From assembly GCA_021734025.1 (NCBI GenBank), contig JAIPJS010000029.1, positions 1 to 37,186 on the forward strand: a stretch of DNA of 37,186 bases. Reading direction: 5' to 3'. This document shows positions 1-8,263 of the stretch, piece after piece. Source of the stretch: Candidatus Neomarinimicrobiota bacterium. GTDB lineage: Bacteria; Fidelibacterota; JAANXI01. Position 1 is the stretch's first letter; the number at the start of each line of letters is the position of its first letter. Position numbers and translations under genes: made by a program. The notes under the pieces are model-generated. The model ran no database searches and had not been told where the DNA came from. It worked only from the letters and a program-made list of their open reading frames with translations.

Positions 1-28
1 TTGACTCGTCTTGAGATATCTTTGTCAT
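1..28 (-). CDS. 5' end of a gene running off the left edge; product unknown
   Basis: On the minus strand an ATG at position 28 opens a reading frame (MTKISQDES) that is still open at the window edge. It is preceded at 6 bases by AGGAGG (positions 40-35), a perfect Shine-Dalgarno sequence, which is why I accept it as a real start. Only nine codons are visible, so no function can be given. The start is embedded in a leader with strong inverted repeats (29-98), so its translation may be controlled by RNA structure. Confidence 0.6.
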
Positions 29-98
29 GAGGTTCCTCCTGAACTTGGTGATTGAATTTTCCCATTCAAATGTAACCAATGGGCAGTTGAGGAACCTC
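29..98 (-). promoter_or_regulatory. 5' leader with hairpin that would hide the ribosome-binding site
   Basis: Read on the minus strand, GAGGTTCCTC (98-89) is perfectly complementary to GAGGAACCTC (38-29). The second arm covers four bases of the AGGAGG Shine-Dalgarno sequence (40-35) and ends directly at the ATG (28). The stem can continue with AACT (88-85) against AGTT (45-42) after a 3-nt bulge. Inside the loop are CCCATT/AATGGG (83-78 / 66-61) and an alternative TTGAAT/ATTCAA hairpin (69-64 / 57-52) that shares bases with it, so two exclusive folds can be drawn. The layout suggests translational control. The ligand or trigger is unknown, and the pairing has not been tested for conservation. 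Confidence 0.5.
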
Positions 99-233
99 TC
101 TCTTTTTCCCCGAATTCCAACTAAGAAAAAGATATTACCTTCCGCAACGGCAAATACGCTTTTCCAATGCTTTGTGGTGCCTTTAACTGCTATTGTCCGG
201 CTCACCGGCGAAATCTTCGTTATGTTTGGATAT

Positions 234-363
234 GGAGCCCCCCGGCTTTACAGCCGGGGTTCCCGCTTTGACTCCGTCACTGAGCGGAGTCTGGGCGGAA
301 TCCCGCCCAGAAAGCCATACATAGTCCCGCCAGGGCGGGGTGGTTTTCTGGATGGCGGGATAA
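234..363 (+). repeat. Multi-hairpin intergenic repeat, copy A
   Basis: This stretch aligns along its whole length with 21518-21646. It holds four consecutive hairpins: CCCCGGCT/AGCCGGGG (240-259, loop TTAC), GACTCCG/CGGAGTC (270-291), TGGGCGG/CCGCCCA (292-309), and AGAAAGCCA/TGGTTTTCT (309-317 / 341-349) enclosing CCCGCC/GGCGGG (326-339). It lies just beyond the terminator of the large PL11 lyase gene, between two genes. Small open frames across it are artefacts of the repeat. It looks like a non-autonomous mobile or structured RNA-type repeat, since no protein is encoded. Confidence 0.75.
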
Positions 364-400
364 AAAAAACGGGGCAGCGAACAGTTCACTCCCCCGTTTA
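362..400 (-). terminator. Rho-independent terminator of the large PL11 lyase gene
   Basis: On the minus strand AAACGGGG (399-391 region) pairs with CCCCGTTT (374-367). The inner AGTGAA/TTCGCT arms extend the stem to a 3-nt loop, and a run of eight T follows. It begins 24 bases after the stop of the lyase gene at 424. The stem and T-run make this a textbook intrinsic terminator. Confidence 0.85.
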
Positions 401-423
401 ATTCATTATCCGATTGGTTGAAT

Positions 424-3400
424 TTATTTCAACAACATCATCTTTTTCGTAACGATTTTATCCCGGGTTTGCAGACGGTAAAAATAGATACCGGACGCCA
501 GGTTACTACCATCGAATGTCACCCGGTAGCTTCCGGCGCTCTTTTGTCCCTCTGCCAGTGTCTTTACCATCTTACCCTGGAGGGTATATACCGCCAAATT
601 CACCGTTTGACTTTTCTGCAGCGTAAAGGAGATGGTCGTCTTCGGGTTGAACGGATTCGGATAGTTCCGCAAATTAAAATCTTTGATGACAGAGCCAGTT
701 CCTCCCTGCTCCGGTGTAATCCCCACATATTCATCAGGATAAATGATATTAGGTTGCGAGGAGCTATCAGGCATATAATAGCTCACATGCGGCGGCTGGT
801 TATATGCGACGTTCTGCCATGCGATTCCCAACCGGTAGACCGGATCGTGCATCAGCGTATAGCGTCTGACATCTGAGGGATCGGTGGTGGTATAAAGCCT
901 GAGCTGGGTGTTATTCTCATTCCGGAAGATGACTTCTTCGCGCCAGTCACCAAACAGATCAGCGCTGAGATTCGGCGTCGCTTTTGATCCGTTATTGGAG
1001 GAGTATCCGGAAGCGGTCAGAAGTCGCCCGTTATCGATGTCATCGATATGATTTCCGTCGAGGAATTCCCGGGTGACGTCTCCATCCCAGTATATCACAA
1101 AATTCGTCGACGGGGGTGAAATGTTGATTGGATCCCCCTTCGCGTTGTAGACGCCCATTCCCCAGGCTTCGGCGCCACGGTAATCGTCGGAGATATCCTC
1201 GGCCACACCGCGACCGACGTCACTGCTACTGCCATATTCCCAGATAATTTCGCCTGTCCCGGCGTCGCGAAACGATATGCCTGGCCCATCCCACTCATGC
1301 GGCATATAGAACTCTAATCCGGGCCTGTCCGGATCCAGATCACCGAGATGACTTGCGTCACCATGTCCTAATCTGGTGGTGTAAAGGCCTGCGCCGTCGT
1401 CGTCAATCGCGGCTGATCCGAACATGATTTCATCCTTGCCGTCTTCATCTACGTCACCAACAGACAGGTTATGGTTTCCCTGCCCTCCGTACGGGTCTGA
1501 ACTCCAGGGCTGGGCTTCGAAACTCCAGCGATGGGTCAAATTCTCTCCGTCCCAATCCCATGCGGCCAGGACGTAACCCTCATAATAGCCACGGGACATC
1601 ATGAGACTTGGTGATTTCCCATCAAAATATCCGACAGCAGCCAGGTATCGCTCCGATCTGTTGCCGTAATCATCTCCCCAGAATCCCTCCGGATTACTCT
1701 TAAAATCGTACTGGGGTATGTACAACTTTGTCTGTAGCTCTTTACCTGTCGCTCCTTCGAAGACGGTCAGATATTCCGGGCTGGGATATACGATGCGTCC
1801 ATCATTGTCAACGTATTCGGCGCTGTCATCATCATCGGCTGCCGGTCCGGTGCTCAGGTAATTCCCCTGGCCGTCAATAGTCCCGGGAGCCGTTTTCACT
1901 GCGATTTCCGCCTGTCCGTCGCTATCCAGGTCGTAAACCATAAATTGCGTATAGTGAGCGCCGGAACGAATATTGTTCCCTAATTCTATCCGCCACATAC
2001 TCGTACCGTCGAGTTCAAAACCTTCGAGTATCGTCTGGTCGGTATAGCCCTCATGGGCATTATCATGGGCATTAGATGGATACCATTTGAGGACTAATTC
2101 GTATTGGTTATCGCCATCCAGATCGCCTACGGACATGTCGTTGGGGGAATACGTACCTCCATGTATCCCGGTTGTCGGCCGGTTGAGGTCGATGTCGATA
2201 TACGAATTATCCCAAACACTAGCAGTCTTTGATGCCGTGCCTTCGGTACCATCCGTAACCGGTACAATATAGTATGTAGCACTGGCGCTTCCCCCGGTAT
2301 CAACATAGTTCGTCCGGTCGGTAATTGGCTCACTGTTAACCTTCGTGCCATCCCTGTAGATGTTGAACCCTAAATCCTGTACATCCTTGCCGATCAATCG
2401 CCAGGAGAGGTAAATATCACTTCCGCGATTGATTGCGATTAATCCGCGGTCAAGTTTTTCCATGACGCGGGCTGGCGAAGTATTTCCGCCCCCACCCCCC
2501 TGGACTATTTCGAATTCTATGGTATCAGAACTGGTAGTCGCGGCTTCGTCATCCCTGGCAGTTGCGTAAAAGGTGTGGTTTCCGAGCGAATAATCGCCTA
2601 ACTCGATTTCTGTTTCAAACGGACTGGCGGTAACCGATGCGATCTCTGTGTCGTCCAGGTAAAAGGTAACGCTGGCAATTTCGCCGTCGGAATCGTTGGC
2701 AGAGGCACGCGCAGTAATCGTTTCATCCGATTCATAACTGACACCGTCAGATGGGTTGTTCAGGGTTATAGTGGGGTAAAAATTGGGCAGAACCGGCTCC
2801 CCGTCTTCCGACTGAAACACCAATCTCGGAGCCACAAATTCTCCGGCTTCTTTGGAATTCATCAGGTAGTAATCAGATGTGGTCGAATACGTTCTAATAA
2901 TCACAAACGTGACGGCATCATTGGTATCGTTGTTTATAAAAGCATCGAGTTTGGCGCTCGGCTCCGAGTACAGGAATACGCCGGTACTGTCAGAATATAC
3001 CGTAATCGTCGCCAGTGAATCCAGGTGCTCATTTATCGCATAGTTGCCATTTGCAGCTGATTCAAATCCTGGCGCCAGCGTGTAGTTGAAATACCCTTCA
3101 TCCCAATTATCCTGCGCCTCGTTGGTTAAGCCGTAAATCGTAAAGATCAAACTATCCTGGCCCATCTTTCCGGCGTAGGTTGGAAAAAAACCGATGACGG
3201 CATTATCCGGTGTACTGGAAACGTTACTCACATCAAACCGCATAAAGGCAGCGCGAAACCGGACGTCATCCCAGTATCGCACCTCCAGGCCGGAACTGGT
3301 TCCCGACATAGTACTCGGGCCTTTGTCCTCGTCATTATATATGGAGGCGTCGGCTCCATCTCCATCGAAGGTTGTCACCATTTCCTGGGCCTGGACTAAC

Positions 3401-3456
3401 CCAAAAAATCCCAGTGTGATTGCCAATAAAACCACGATATTCAGTTTTGTAATCAT
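424..3456 (-). CDS. Secreted rhamnogalacturonan lyase (PL11) with carbohydrate-binding, Ig and sorting domains
   Basis: Cleaves the rhamnose-galacturonate backbone of rhamnogalacturonan I by beta-elimination (established for family PL11). In order: signal peptide (about 1-24, ending VQAQ), a DNRLRE/CBM96-like module (about 25-215) resembling the whole mature part of the protein at 3802-4770, a bacterial Ig-like domain (about 225-320), the PL11 beta-propeller (about 330-915) with DLDSDGQ- and DVDEDGK-type calcium loops, and a C-terminal sorting domain (about 928-1010) starting NYPNPFNP. The tail implies export by type IX secretion. I chose the ATG at 3456 because GGAGAA lies 6 bases upstream; an in-frame ATG at 3468 has no such site. 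It has its own promoter (3589-3561) and terminator (400-362). PL11 assignment is firm; endo versus exo mode is unknown. Confidence 0.93.
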   Translation of the reverse strand: MITKLNIVVLLAITLGFFGLVQAQEMVTTFDGDGADASIYNDEDKGPSTMSGTSSGLEVRYWDDVRFRAAFMRFDVSNVSSTPDNAVIGFFPTYAGKMGQDSLIFTIYGLTNEAQDNWDEGYFNYTLAPGFESAANGNYAINEHLDSLATITVYSDSTGVFLYSEPSAKLDAFINNDTNDAVTFVIIRTYSTTSDYYLMNSKEAGEFVAPRLVFQSEDGEPVLPNFYPTITLNNPSDGVSYESDETITARASANDSDGEIASVTFYLDDTEIASVTASPFETEIELGDYSLGNHTFYATARDDEAATTSSDTIEFEIVQGGGGGNTSPARVMEKLDRGLIAINRGSDIYLSWRLIGKDVQDLGFNIYRDGTKVNSEPITDRTNYVDTGGSASATYYIVPVTDGTEGTASKTASVWDNSYIDIDLNRPTTGIHGGTYSPNDMSVGDLDGDNQYELVLKWYPSNAHDNAHEGYTDQTILEGFELDGTSMWRIELGNNIRSGAHYTQFMVYDLDSDGQAEIAVKTAPGTIDGQGNYLSTGPAADDDDSAEYVDNDGRIVYPSPEYLTVFEGATGKELQTKLYIPQYDFKSNPEGFWGDDYGNRSERYLAAVGYFDGKSPSLMMSRGYYEGYVLAAWDWDGENLTHRWSFEAQPWSSDPYGGQGNHNLSVGDVDEDGKDEIMFGSAAIDDDGAGLYTTRLGHGDASHLGDLDPDRPGLEFYMPHEWDGPGISFRDAGTGEIIWEYGSSSDVGRGVAEDISDDYRGAEAWGMGVYNAKGDPINISPPSTNFVIYWDGDVTREFLDGNHIDDIDNGRLLTASGYSSNNGSKATPNLSADLFGDWREEVIFRNENNTQLRLYTTTDPSDVRRYTLMHDPVYRLGIAWQNVAYNQPPHVSYYMPDSSSQPNIIYPDEYVGITPEQGGTGSVIKDFNLRNYPNPFNPKTTISFTLQKSQTVNLAVYTLQGKMVKTLAEGQKSAGSYRVTFDGSNLASGIYFYRLQTRDKIVTKKMMLLK

Positions 3457-3560
3457 TGTATTCTCCATTTGTAGCGATTATTCCCGGTATGTTGTGTACA
3501 TATGATGCATAATAATATTTTTTTATAAATTTTCCCTGAGTCTAATTATCATGTCGCGGA

Positions 3561-3589
3561 AGTATAAATGAAATGCCTACAATTGTCAT
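3561..3589 (-). promoter_or_regulatory. sigma70-like promoter of the PL11 lyase gene
   Basis: On the minus strand ATGACA (3589-3584) and TATACT (3566-3561) are separated by exactly 17 bases. Five of six bases match the -35 consensus and five of six the -10. The start would lie near 3554, giving a leader of about 100 nt. The 345-base gap (3457-3801) otherwise holds only the terminator of the upstream gene. Confidence 0.55.
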
Positions 3590-3740
3590 CCTAAAATAAT
3601 GGAATGTATTTGGGGGATTGCATTAGGAAGCCTGCAGCAATTCAACCAGAACCAACAACTACTCATAACGAGAGAAGGTACTGTAGAAAAGCAGAAAAAT
3701 ATTTTTTCCAGAATAGTCCATTCTTTTGCAATTGCCATGT

Positions 3741-3791
3741 TAAAAGGTTCTACCGGCGCGCACCGGGATCCGGTGCGCGCAGATAGAAACC
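3741..3791 (-). terminator. Terminator of the stand-alone carbohydrate-binding protein gene
   Basis: GCGCGCACCGG (3756-3766) and CCGGTGCGCGC (3770-3780) form a perfect 11-bp stem with a 3-nt loop. It is extended by GGTTCTA/TAGAAACC with one bulge (3746-3752 / 3784-3791) and followed on the minus strand by TTTTA. It lies 11 bases past the stop codon at 3802. Confidence 0.8.
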
Positions 3792-3801
3792 CGGGAGAGT
3801 G

Positions 3802-4770
3802 CTACTTCAGGAACATCATCTTTTTCATCTGTACGAAGTCTCCCGAACGCAGTCTGTAGAAATAAATCCCAGATGGATGCGCACTAGCGTTAAACGTATA
3901 CGTGTAGGTACCCTGACTCATATTGCCATCCACCAGCGTCTCCACAAGCTGACCTGTCGCATTGTACACTTCCAGCGAGGTATGACCTGCTTCAGGCAGT
4001 GTAAATTCGATGTTCGTGGATGGGTTGAACGGGTTCGGATAGTTCTGGTTCAGCGAATATTCCGCAGGAACAATACCTTCATTTTCAATCGAGGTGGCCT
4101 CTTCATAGATCAGTTTTGGTGCGAGGACACCATCGGTGCTGTCTTCTTTTGCCGAGATAGCCCAATCGGCATCGTCCTCATTATTTGGAATTATGCAGAG
4201 GGTAATCAGGCCGTTGGTATCGCTATTGATAAAATCATCAAAAGCGGAACTGTCTTCGGACGTATTCCAGCCCAGGGAGTCATCCGCGTAGTGCATTACG
4301 GCGACTTCCACCAACTTCTCACCTTCAATCTGATAATAGCCGACGGGAGTTGGACTGTCCGGATCATCCGTGGGGATAAAGCCCGGGGCAGTGTTATAAC
4401 TGGTGCTTGCTTCATCCCAGTCATCTCCACTTTCATCCATCAACGCATAGATGCCAAGGGTTGTTGAGACACCTTTAAACCACGTGACGTTCATACTGAA
4501 CTTCGCGTTTTTCACGCTGATATCGCTCAAACTGCTGACATCAAACCGGACATAAGCCAATTTCAGCCTCACCCCCGGAAGGTTTCGGAATTTCATTTCC
4601 GTTTCCGTGCCGTGAGAGCTGTCAGCGACAGTATCATCGTCCTGCTCATCATTCGTCAGGTACGTATCGGCGCCATTGCCCATATATGTTGTGATCTCCG
4701 CAGCAGATATTTTCACTGCGACGGTGGCAACGAAGGCAAAAATTACTAAAACAACTAGCCGTTTAACCAT
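3802..4770 (-). CDS. Secreted CBM96/DNRLRE-type binding protein with sorting tail, no catalytic domain
   Basis: A 322-residue protein: signal peptide (about 1-20, ending ISAA), one DNRLRE/CBM96-like beta-sandwich (about 22-225), and a C-terminal sorting domain (about 241-322) beginning NQNYPNPFNP and ending in a KKMMFLK tail. The middle domain shares landmarks with the N-terminus of the PL11 lyase at 424-3456 (GDGAD near the start, YVRFDVSS/FMRFDVSN, DDWDE/DNWDE, APGF, FINSDTN/FINNDTN, LAPKLIY/VAPRLVF). It probably binds pectin at the cell surface or acts as a scaffold; no catalytic module is present. The start at 4770 is set by GAGGAGAG just upstream; an in-frame ATG at 4875 lacks a site and would add an implausible hydrophilic leader. 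It follows the PorV-like gene by 165 bases. Confidence 0.85.
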   Translation of the reverse strand: MVKRLVVLVIFAFVATVAVKISAAEITTYMGNGADTYLTNDEQDDDTVADSSHGTETEMKFRNLPGVRLKLAYVRFDVSSLSDISVKNAKFSMNVTWFKGVSTTLGIYALMDESGDDWDEASTSYNTAPGFIPTDDPDSPTPVGYYQIEGEKLVEVAVMHYADDSLGWNTSEDSSAFDDFINSDTNGLITLCIIPNNEDDADWAISAKEDSTDGVLAPKLIYEEATSIENEGIVPAEYSLNQNYPNPFNPSTNIEFTLPEAGHTSLEVYNATGQLVETLVDGNMSQGTYTYTFNASAHPSGIYFYRLRSGDFVQMKKMMFLK

Positions 4771-4935
4771 TGTTCTCTCCTCGGTTTTCGTTATTGGTTT
4801 TTCCATACAAAAGGTACATCGTCTATTTCCTCTTATTGTGTTCCCGTGGCACCTCCTTTCCAAATTGGATATCAATGAATTTAAATACCCACATTTGTCT
4901 TATTCCTGGTCAGTTGTATAAGTTTGCAGAGCCTC

Positions 4936-5967
4936 TTAAAAAACGACCTTCAGTGAAAAGCGGTTTATCCCATCAAAGATATCGAGCACGGAATATGAGT
5001 AACCGACCTCGATAGTATTCCCTGCAATGGAAGGAGTAGTAACACCGATACCACCCGAGAATCCTTCAACGTCCGTGTTGAATTTATATCCTCCACGCAA
5101 GGCCAGGATATTGTTGTAATTGTATTCCACCCCGACTTTGGTCCGTTCCGTATAATTAATCGGATGAACGAATTCTGTGGATACCAATAAATTGTTTGTC
5201 TCGGTAATTGACGGCATAAACACATCCAACATGTCCATGGCCACAGCAATGGAAAAGACCTGCGGCAGTTGGGAGGTAATTTCTTCGTATTGTATACTGG
5301 GGCCGAAATTGCGAATGAACATCCCAAACCGGAAACTTTCATATCCCGGATAAAATTTGACTCCCATATCATAGGAAATCTGGGTTTCGTCATTTTTCTC
5401 CAGCCCGGTTTCAAGATAGGATTCCCCCAATTGCTGGCCTACGAATCGCAGATTGCCACCAAGAGTAAACTTATTGGTAATGCTCCGACCATAAGAGATA
5501 CCCATCGCATACGCCCCGATATTATTTATCGTACCGTATTCGACATATCCTTTTTCATCACTGGGTGATTCGGCCAGTCCTGTCCAAATGTTATCGTCGC
5601 CGTAATCAACGGTCAGGAAGCTCACACCAATCACACCGGCATTGCCCATATTCCAGGCAGCGACACCAGCCATATAGTTAATGTCAGCAACCCATTGGGT
5701 CGTGGTTGCATAGAGTTCGAAGCGGGATTCCATCTCTGGGAGGCCGGCCGGATTATAAAAGATACTTTCGGCTCCCTTTCCTATCGCCGTATAGGCTTCA
5801 CCCATAGCACTCGCCCGGGGGCTGACGCTGACTTGCAGAAAATTCATGGATGATTGGCCGAGCTTTTTCATACCAACGCCCGGCGCAACATTTTCCTGAG
5901 CTACGGTAAAGGTTCCAAGACTGATACTAATTATGAGTATCAGAATATATCGTATGAATTTCATCAT
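4936..5967 (-). CDS. PorV/PorQ-family outer-membrane beta-barrel protein
   Basis: 343 residues with a signal peptide (about 1-24, ending TVAQ) and the family's N-terminal signature SPRASAMGEAYTAIG followed by SIFYNPAGL. The rest is alternating beta strands ending in KVVF, typical of an outer-membrane barrel of the FadL-like PorV/PorQ group. In type IX secretion PorV works as a shuttle that receives cargo from the translocon. This gene lies 20 bases downstream of the secreted protein at 5988-8207 and behind a TonB receptor, so a dedicated role for this locus is possible. The start at 5967 (an ATG-ATG pair) follows GGGAG; the longer open frame to 6099 overlaps the upstream gene. Confidence 0.82.
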   Translation of the reverse strand: MMKFIRYILILIISISLGTFTVAQENVAPGVGMKKLGQSSMNFLQVSVSPRASAMGEAYTAIGKGAESIFYNPAGLPEMESRFELYATTTQWVADINYMAGVAAWNMGNAGVIGVSFLTVDYGDDNIWTGLAESPSDEKGYVEYGTINNIGAYAMGISYGRSITNKFTLGGNLRFVGQQLGESYLETGLEKNDETQISYDMGVKFYPGYESFRFGMFIRNFGPSIQYEEITSQLPQVFSIAVAMDMLDVFMPSITETNNLLVSTEFVHPINYTERTKVGVEYNYNNILALRGGYKFNTDVEGFSGGIGVTTPSIAGNTIEVGYSYSVLDIFDGINRFSLKVVF

Positions 5968-5987
5968 TACATTCTCCCGGTTTTCAA

Positions 5988-8207
5988 TTATCGAGCGACA
6001 AATAATTTCTGATATGAAACCTGGCCTTCGGGAGTCTGAAACACTACAATGTAGACCCCACTGGAAATTGCCTGCTGATTCTCTGTTAACATGTCCCATT
6101 TCTCGTAACCCGTGGAGACAGGTTCGTCTGTATGCTCGATGGTTTTCACCAGATCCAGGTTCTCAGTGAATATCTTTATCGTACACCGCGTTGGGAGATT
6201 GAAAAACATAATCCGCCTGGGATCGTCTATATTTTGCAGCCCGTAATTTGACCACAGAGGATCCTTCAGATTATACGGATTCGGCACGATCCGGATGGAA
6301 TCCAGGTTGGTGCCCACCTTTCGTTCGGATTCAACCGGATTATAATTGGTACTGAACATCCGTCCGCTCCAGATGGTTTTCCCCCTGGTATCGGGATGCG
6401 CATTCGGATCATCCGCAGGAACCTTCAGGCCAGCCTGAATATAATAATAGTAAGAAGCGCCGAATACGACACTGGGATCTGCCCAGAAGTGTTCATCCGC
6501 CTTATCGGCCGGATCGGTGCGATGCACTTCTTCAAAAAATACAGTATCGGCGTATCCGACACTTCGCATTATCCGATAACCGTCAAAGTTCTGCATATCT
6601 TCGGCCTCAGGATTTGACCAGGTAATCTCAATTCCTTCACCTGTACCAACAACTTCCTGGCTTGTGGGCGGCGGTGCCATCGGCACCTGCCAGTCATGAT
6701 TGAAGTTCCATTTAGCCCGGGAAACGGTCTGATGAACGGAATCGATTACCGTACTGATCCAGCGATCTTTTGTCTTATCCTTTTCGGTGGCATCCGGTGG
6801 GAAGGCAAAATTAGTCGGAAAGTACCCGGTTCGGTCATCCGGCAGTCCCGGCGGTTCTTCGAGGTTGTCATTCAGCCATTTTTCGCCAATCTCCTTGTCC
6901 TTTTTCAGGCCCAGTCCATCGATACCCGTGATATACACAATGCGAATGGACTCGCCCACTCCAAAGGATTCGTAGGGGCCAAATGATGCATGCCGGCTGT
7001 TCCAGACGTGGTTTTTATCGAATCCGTTTCCCAGATTGGAATAATCCGGATTCCCCATTTCATCATTATTTTTTCGGTGGTGGGATCCTGGATGTTGACC
7101 CTCAACTTCCTGATCAGTGAATGCCAGTCCAGAAAGAAGCCCATACCCTGCTCCGTTATCGCCCGGCTCCAGATTCGGCAGCTCACCTGCGCTCGGCGTA
7201 TAATTAACTCTATCTGGATTGTAAAACGCCGTAACAGACGGCTGAGTCGGATCATCAACATCATTGACAGGATCGGTAAACGGTTCTTCCGAGGCATGCA
7301 GCACTGCAAAATAGTGTATATTACTCATGGTCAACCGACCGTCCTGCGTATAGACAGGATGCCCCATCTGATCACCCGCCAGATCGGGATCATCGGCGCT
7401 GTATTCATAATAAATCCGTAAACTGTCTCCGGGACGAGATCCGTAGTAATGGGCCCAGGTTCGCCTGTCCGGTTGTTGGTTACCCGGGATTTCCGGATCA
7501 TCCCCAACTGCATACTCAACACCATGATACACCTGTTCCATGCCAAGGTAAAAGTCGTTGAGGGTACTGTCCCCGTTATTCGTTATGGTATATTCAGTCA
7601 CCACGTAGTTATCGTGGTTTTCCTGGCTCCAGGCAAACAGTTTTCTTTTTACGTTGATACCCACGAGGTTTTCGGATGTGACCTCGATAGTCTGATCCGA
7701 GGTCCCGACCAGTTTGCTCGGATCCGGAGTGCCCCAGTGCGAATTGATTTGGACATCAACACCGTTTGCCAGGTTCGTTGGTAAATCCCAGCGAACACTA
7801 TTCGTCATCGGTTCGACCACAATTTCTTCTTCATCGAACGAACTGGTATATGTGGGAAAGGTCGCATAGGACCACTGGCGCCATTCAGTCCCGCCGGATT
7901 GTTCACTTGGGCCATACCAATCCGCCACACCAAAAGTCTCCGGTCCAAACGAAGCACCATAAGAACAGTCTAATCCCTGAGCATTATAATCAGCCGGGAA
8001 CCAACCCGATGAGTACGTTGGTGTTTGTCTCCACGTACTCCCGTGGTCATAGACTCCCATTATAACCTTGTTCACCTTTATAATCGCCAGGTTACCATCG
8101 GCTTTTACCTCTGAGGAGATGCCGAGCAAAAACGCCCCGAAAAGGACAAGAGTGATCTTCCAGGCATAGTGTCCCTTCCAAAATTTGTTGATATTGATAT
8201 CCATCAT
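5988..8207 (-). CDS. Large secreted protein with FN3 and C-terminal sorting-like domain, partner of the TonB receptor
   Basis: 739 residues: a cytoplasmic lead of about 17 residues, a hydrophobic signal (about 18-37), a long beta-rich region of unknown fold (about 40-505), a fibronectin-type-III-like domain (about 510-595) and a C-terminal domain (about 630-739) opening with IRIVPNPYN and closing SGVYIVVFQTPEGQVSYQKLFVAR-like strands, which resembles type IX sorting domains. It lies between the TonB receptor (57 bases upstream) and the PorV-like gene (20 bases downstream), so it takes the position a SusD-like protein holds in Bacteroides loci. Oligosaccharide capture is inferred only from that context. 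AGAGGA lies 7 bases before the ATG-ATG at 8207. A 14-base copy of this start (ATGATGGATATCAA) occurs 36 bases upstream in frame without a site. Confidence 0.8.
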   Translation of the reverse strand: MMDININKFWKGHYAWKITLVLFGAFLLGISSEVKADGNLAIIKVNKVIMGVYDHGSTWRQTPTYSSGWFPADYNAQGLDCSYGASFGPETFGVADWYGPSEQSGGTEWRQWSYATFPTYTSSFDEEEIVVEPMTNSVRWDLPTNLANGVDVQINSHWGTPDPSKLVGTSDQTIEVTSENLVGINVKRKLFAWSQENHDNYVVTEYTITNNGDSTLNDFYLGMEQVYHGVEYAVGDDPEIPGNQQPDRRTWAHYYGSRPGDSLRIYYEYSADDPDLAGDQMGHPVYTQDGRLTMSNIHYFAVLHASEEPFTDPVNDVDDPTQPSVTAFYNPDRVNYTPSAGELPNLEPGDNGAGYGLLSGLAFTDQEVEGQHPGSHHRKNNDEMGNPDYSNLGNGFDKNHVWNSRHASFGPYESFGVGESIRIVYITGIDGLGLKKDKEIGEKWLNDNLEEPPGLPDDRTGYFPTNFAFPPDATEKDKTKDRWISTVIDSVHQTVSRAKWNFNHDWQVPMAPPPTSQEVVGTGEGIEITWSNPEAEDMQNFDGYRIMRSVGYADTVFFEEVHRTDPADKADEHFWADPSVVFGASYYYYIQAGLKVPADDPNAHPDTRGKTIWSGRMFSTNYNPVESERKVGTNLDSIRIVPNPYNLKDPLWSNYGLQNIDDPRRIMFFNLPTRCTIKIFTENLDLVKTIEHTDEPVSTGYEKWDMLTENQQAISSGVYIVVFQTPEGQVSYQKLFVAR

Positions 8208-8263
8208 ATCTTGTTCCTCTTTCAAATGTTTGATATCCATCATTTTCACAATTGTCAGGCCAA

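Noticed and set aside
183-389. 68-codon minus-strand frame over repeat copy A
   Set aside because: It is a translation of the structured repeat; the counterpart in copy B has a different frame and ends.
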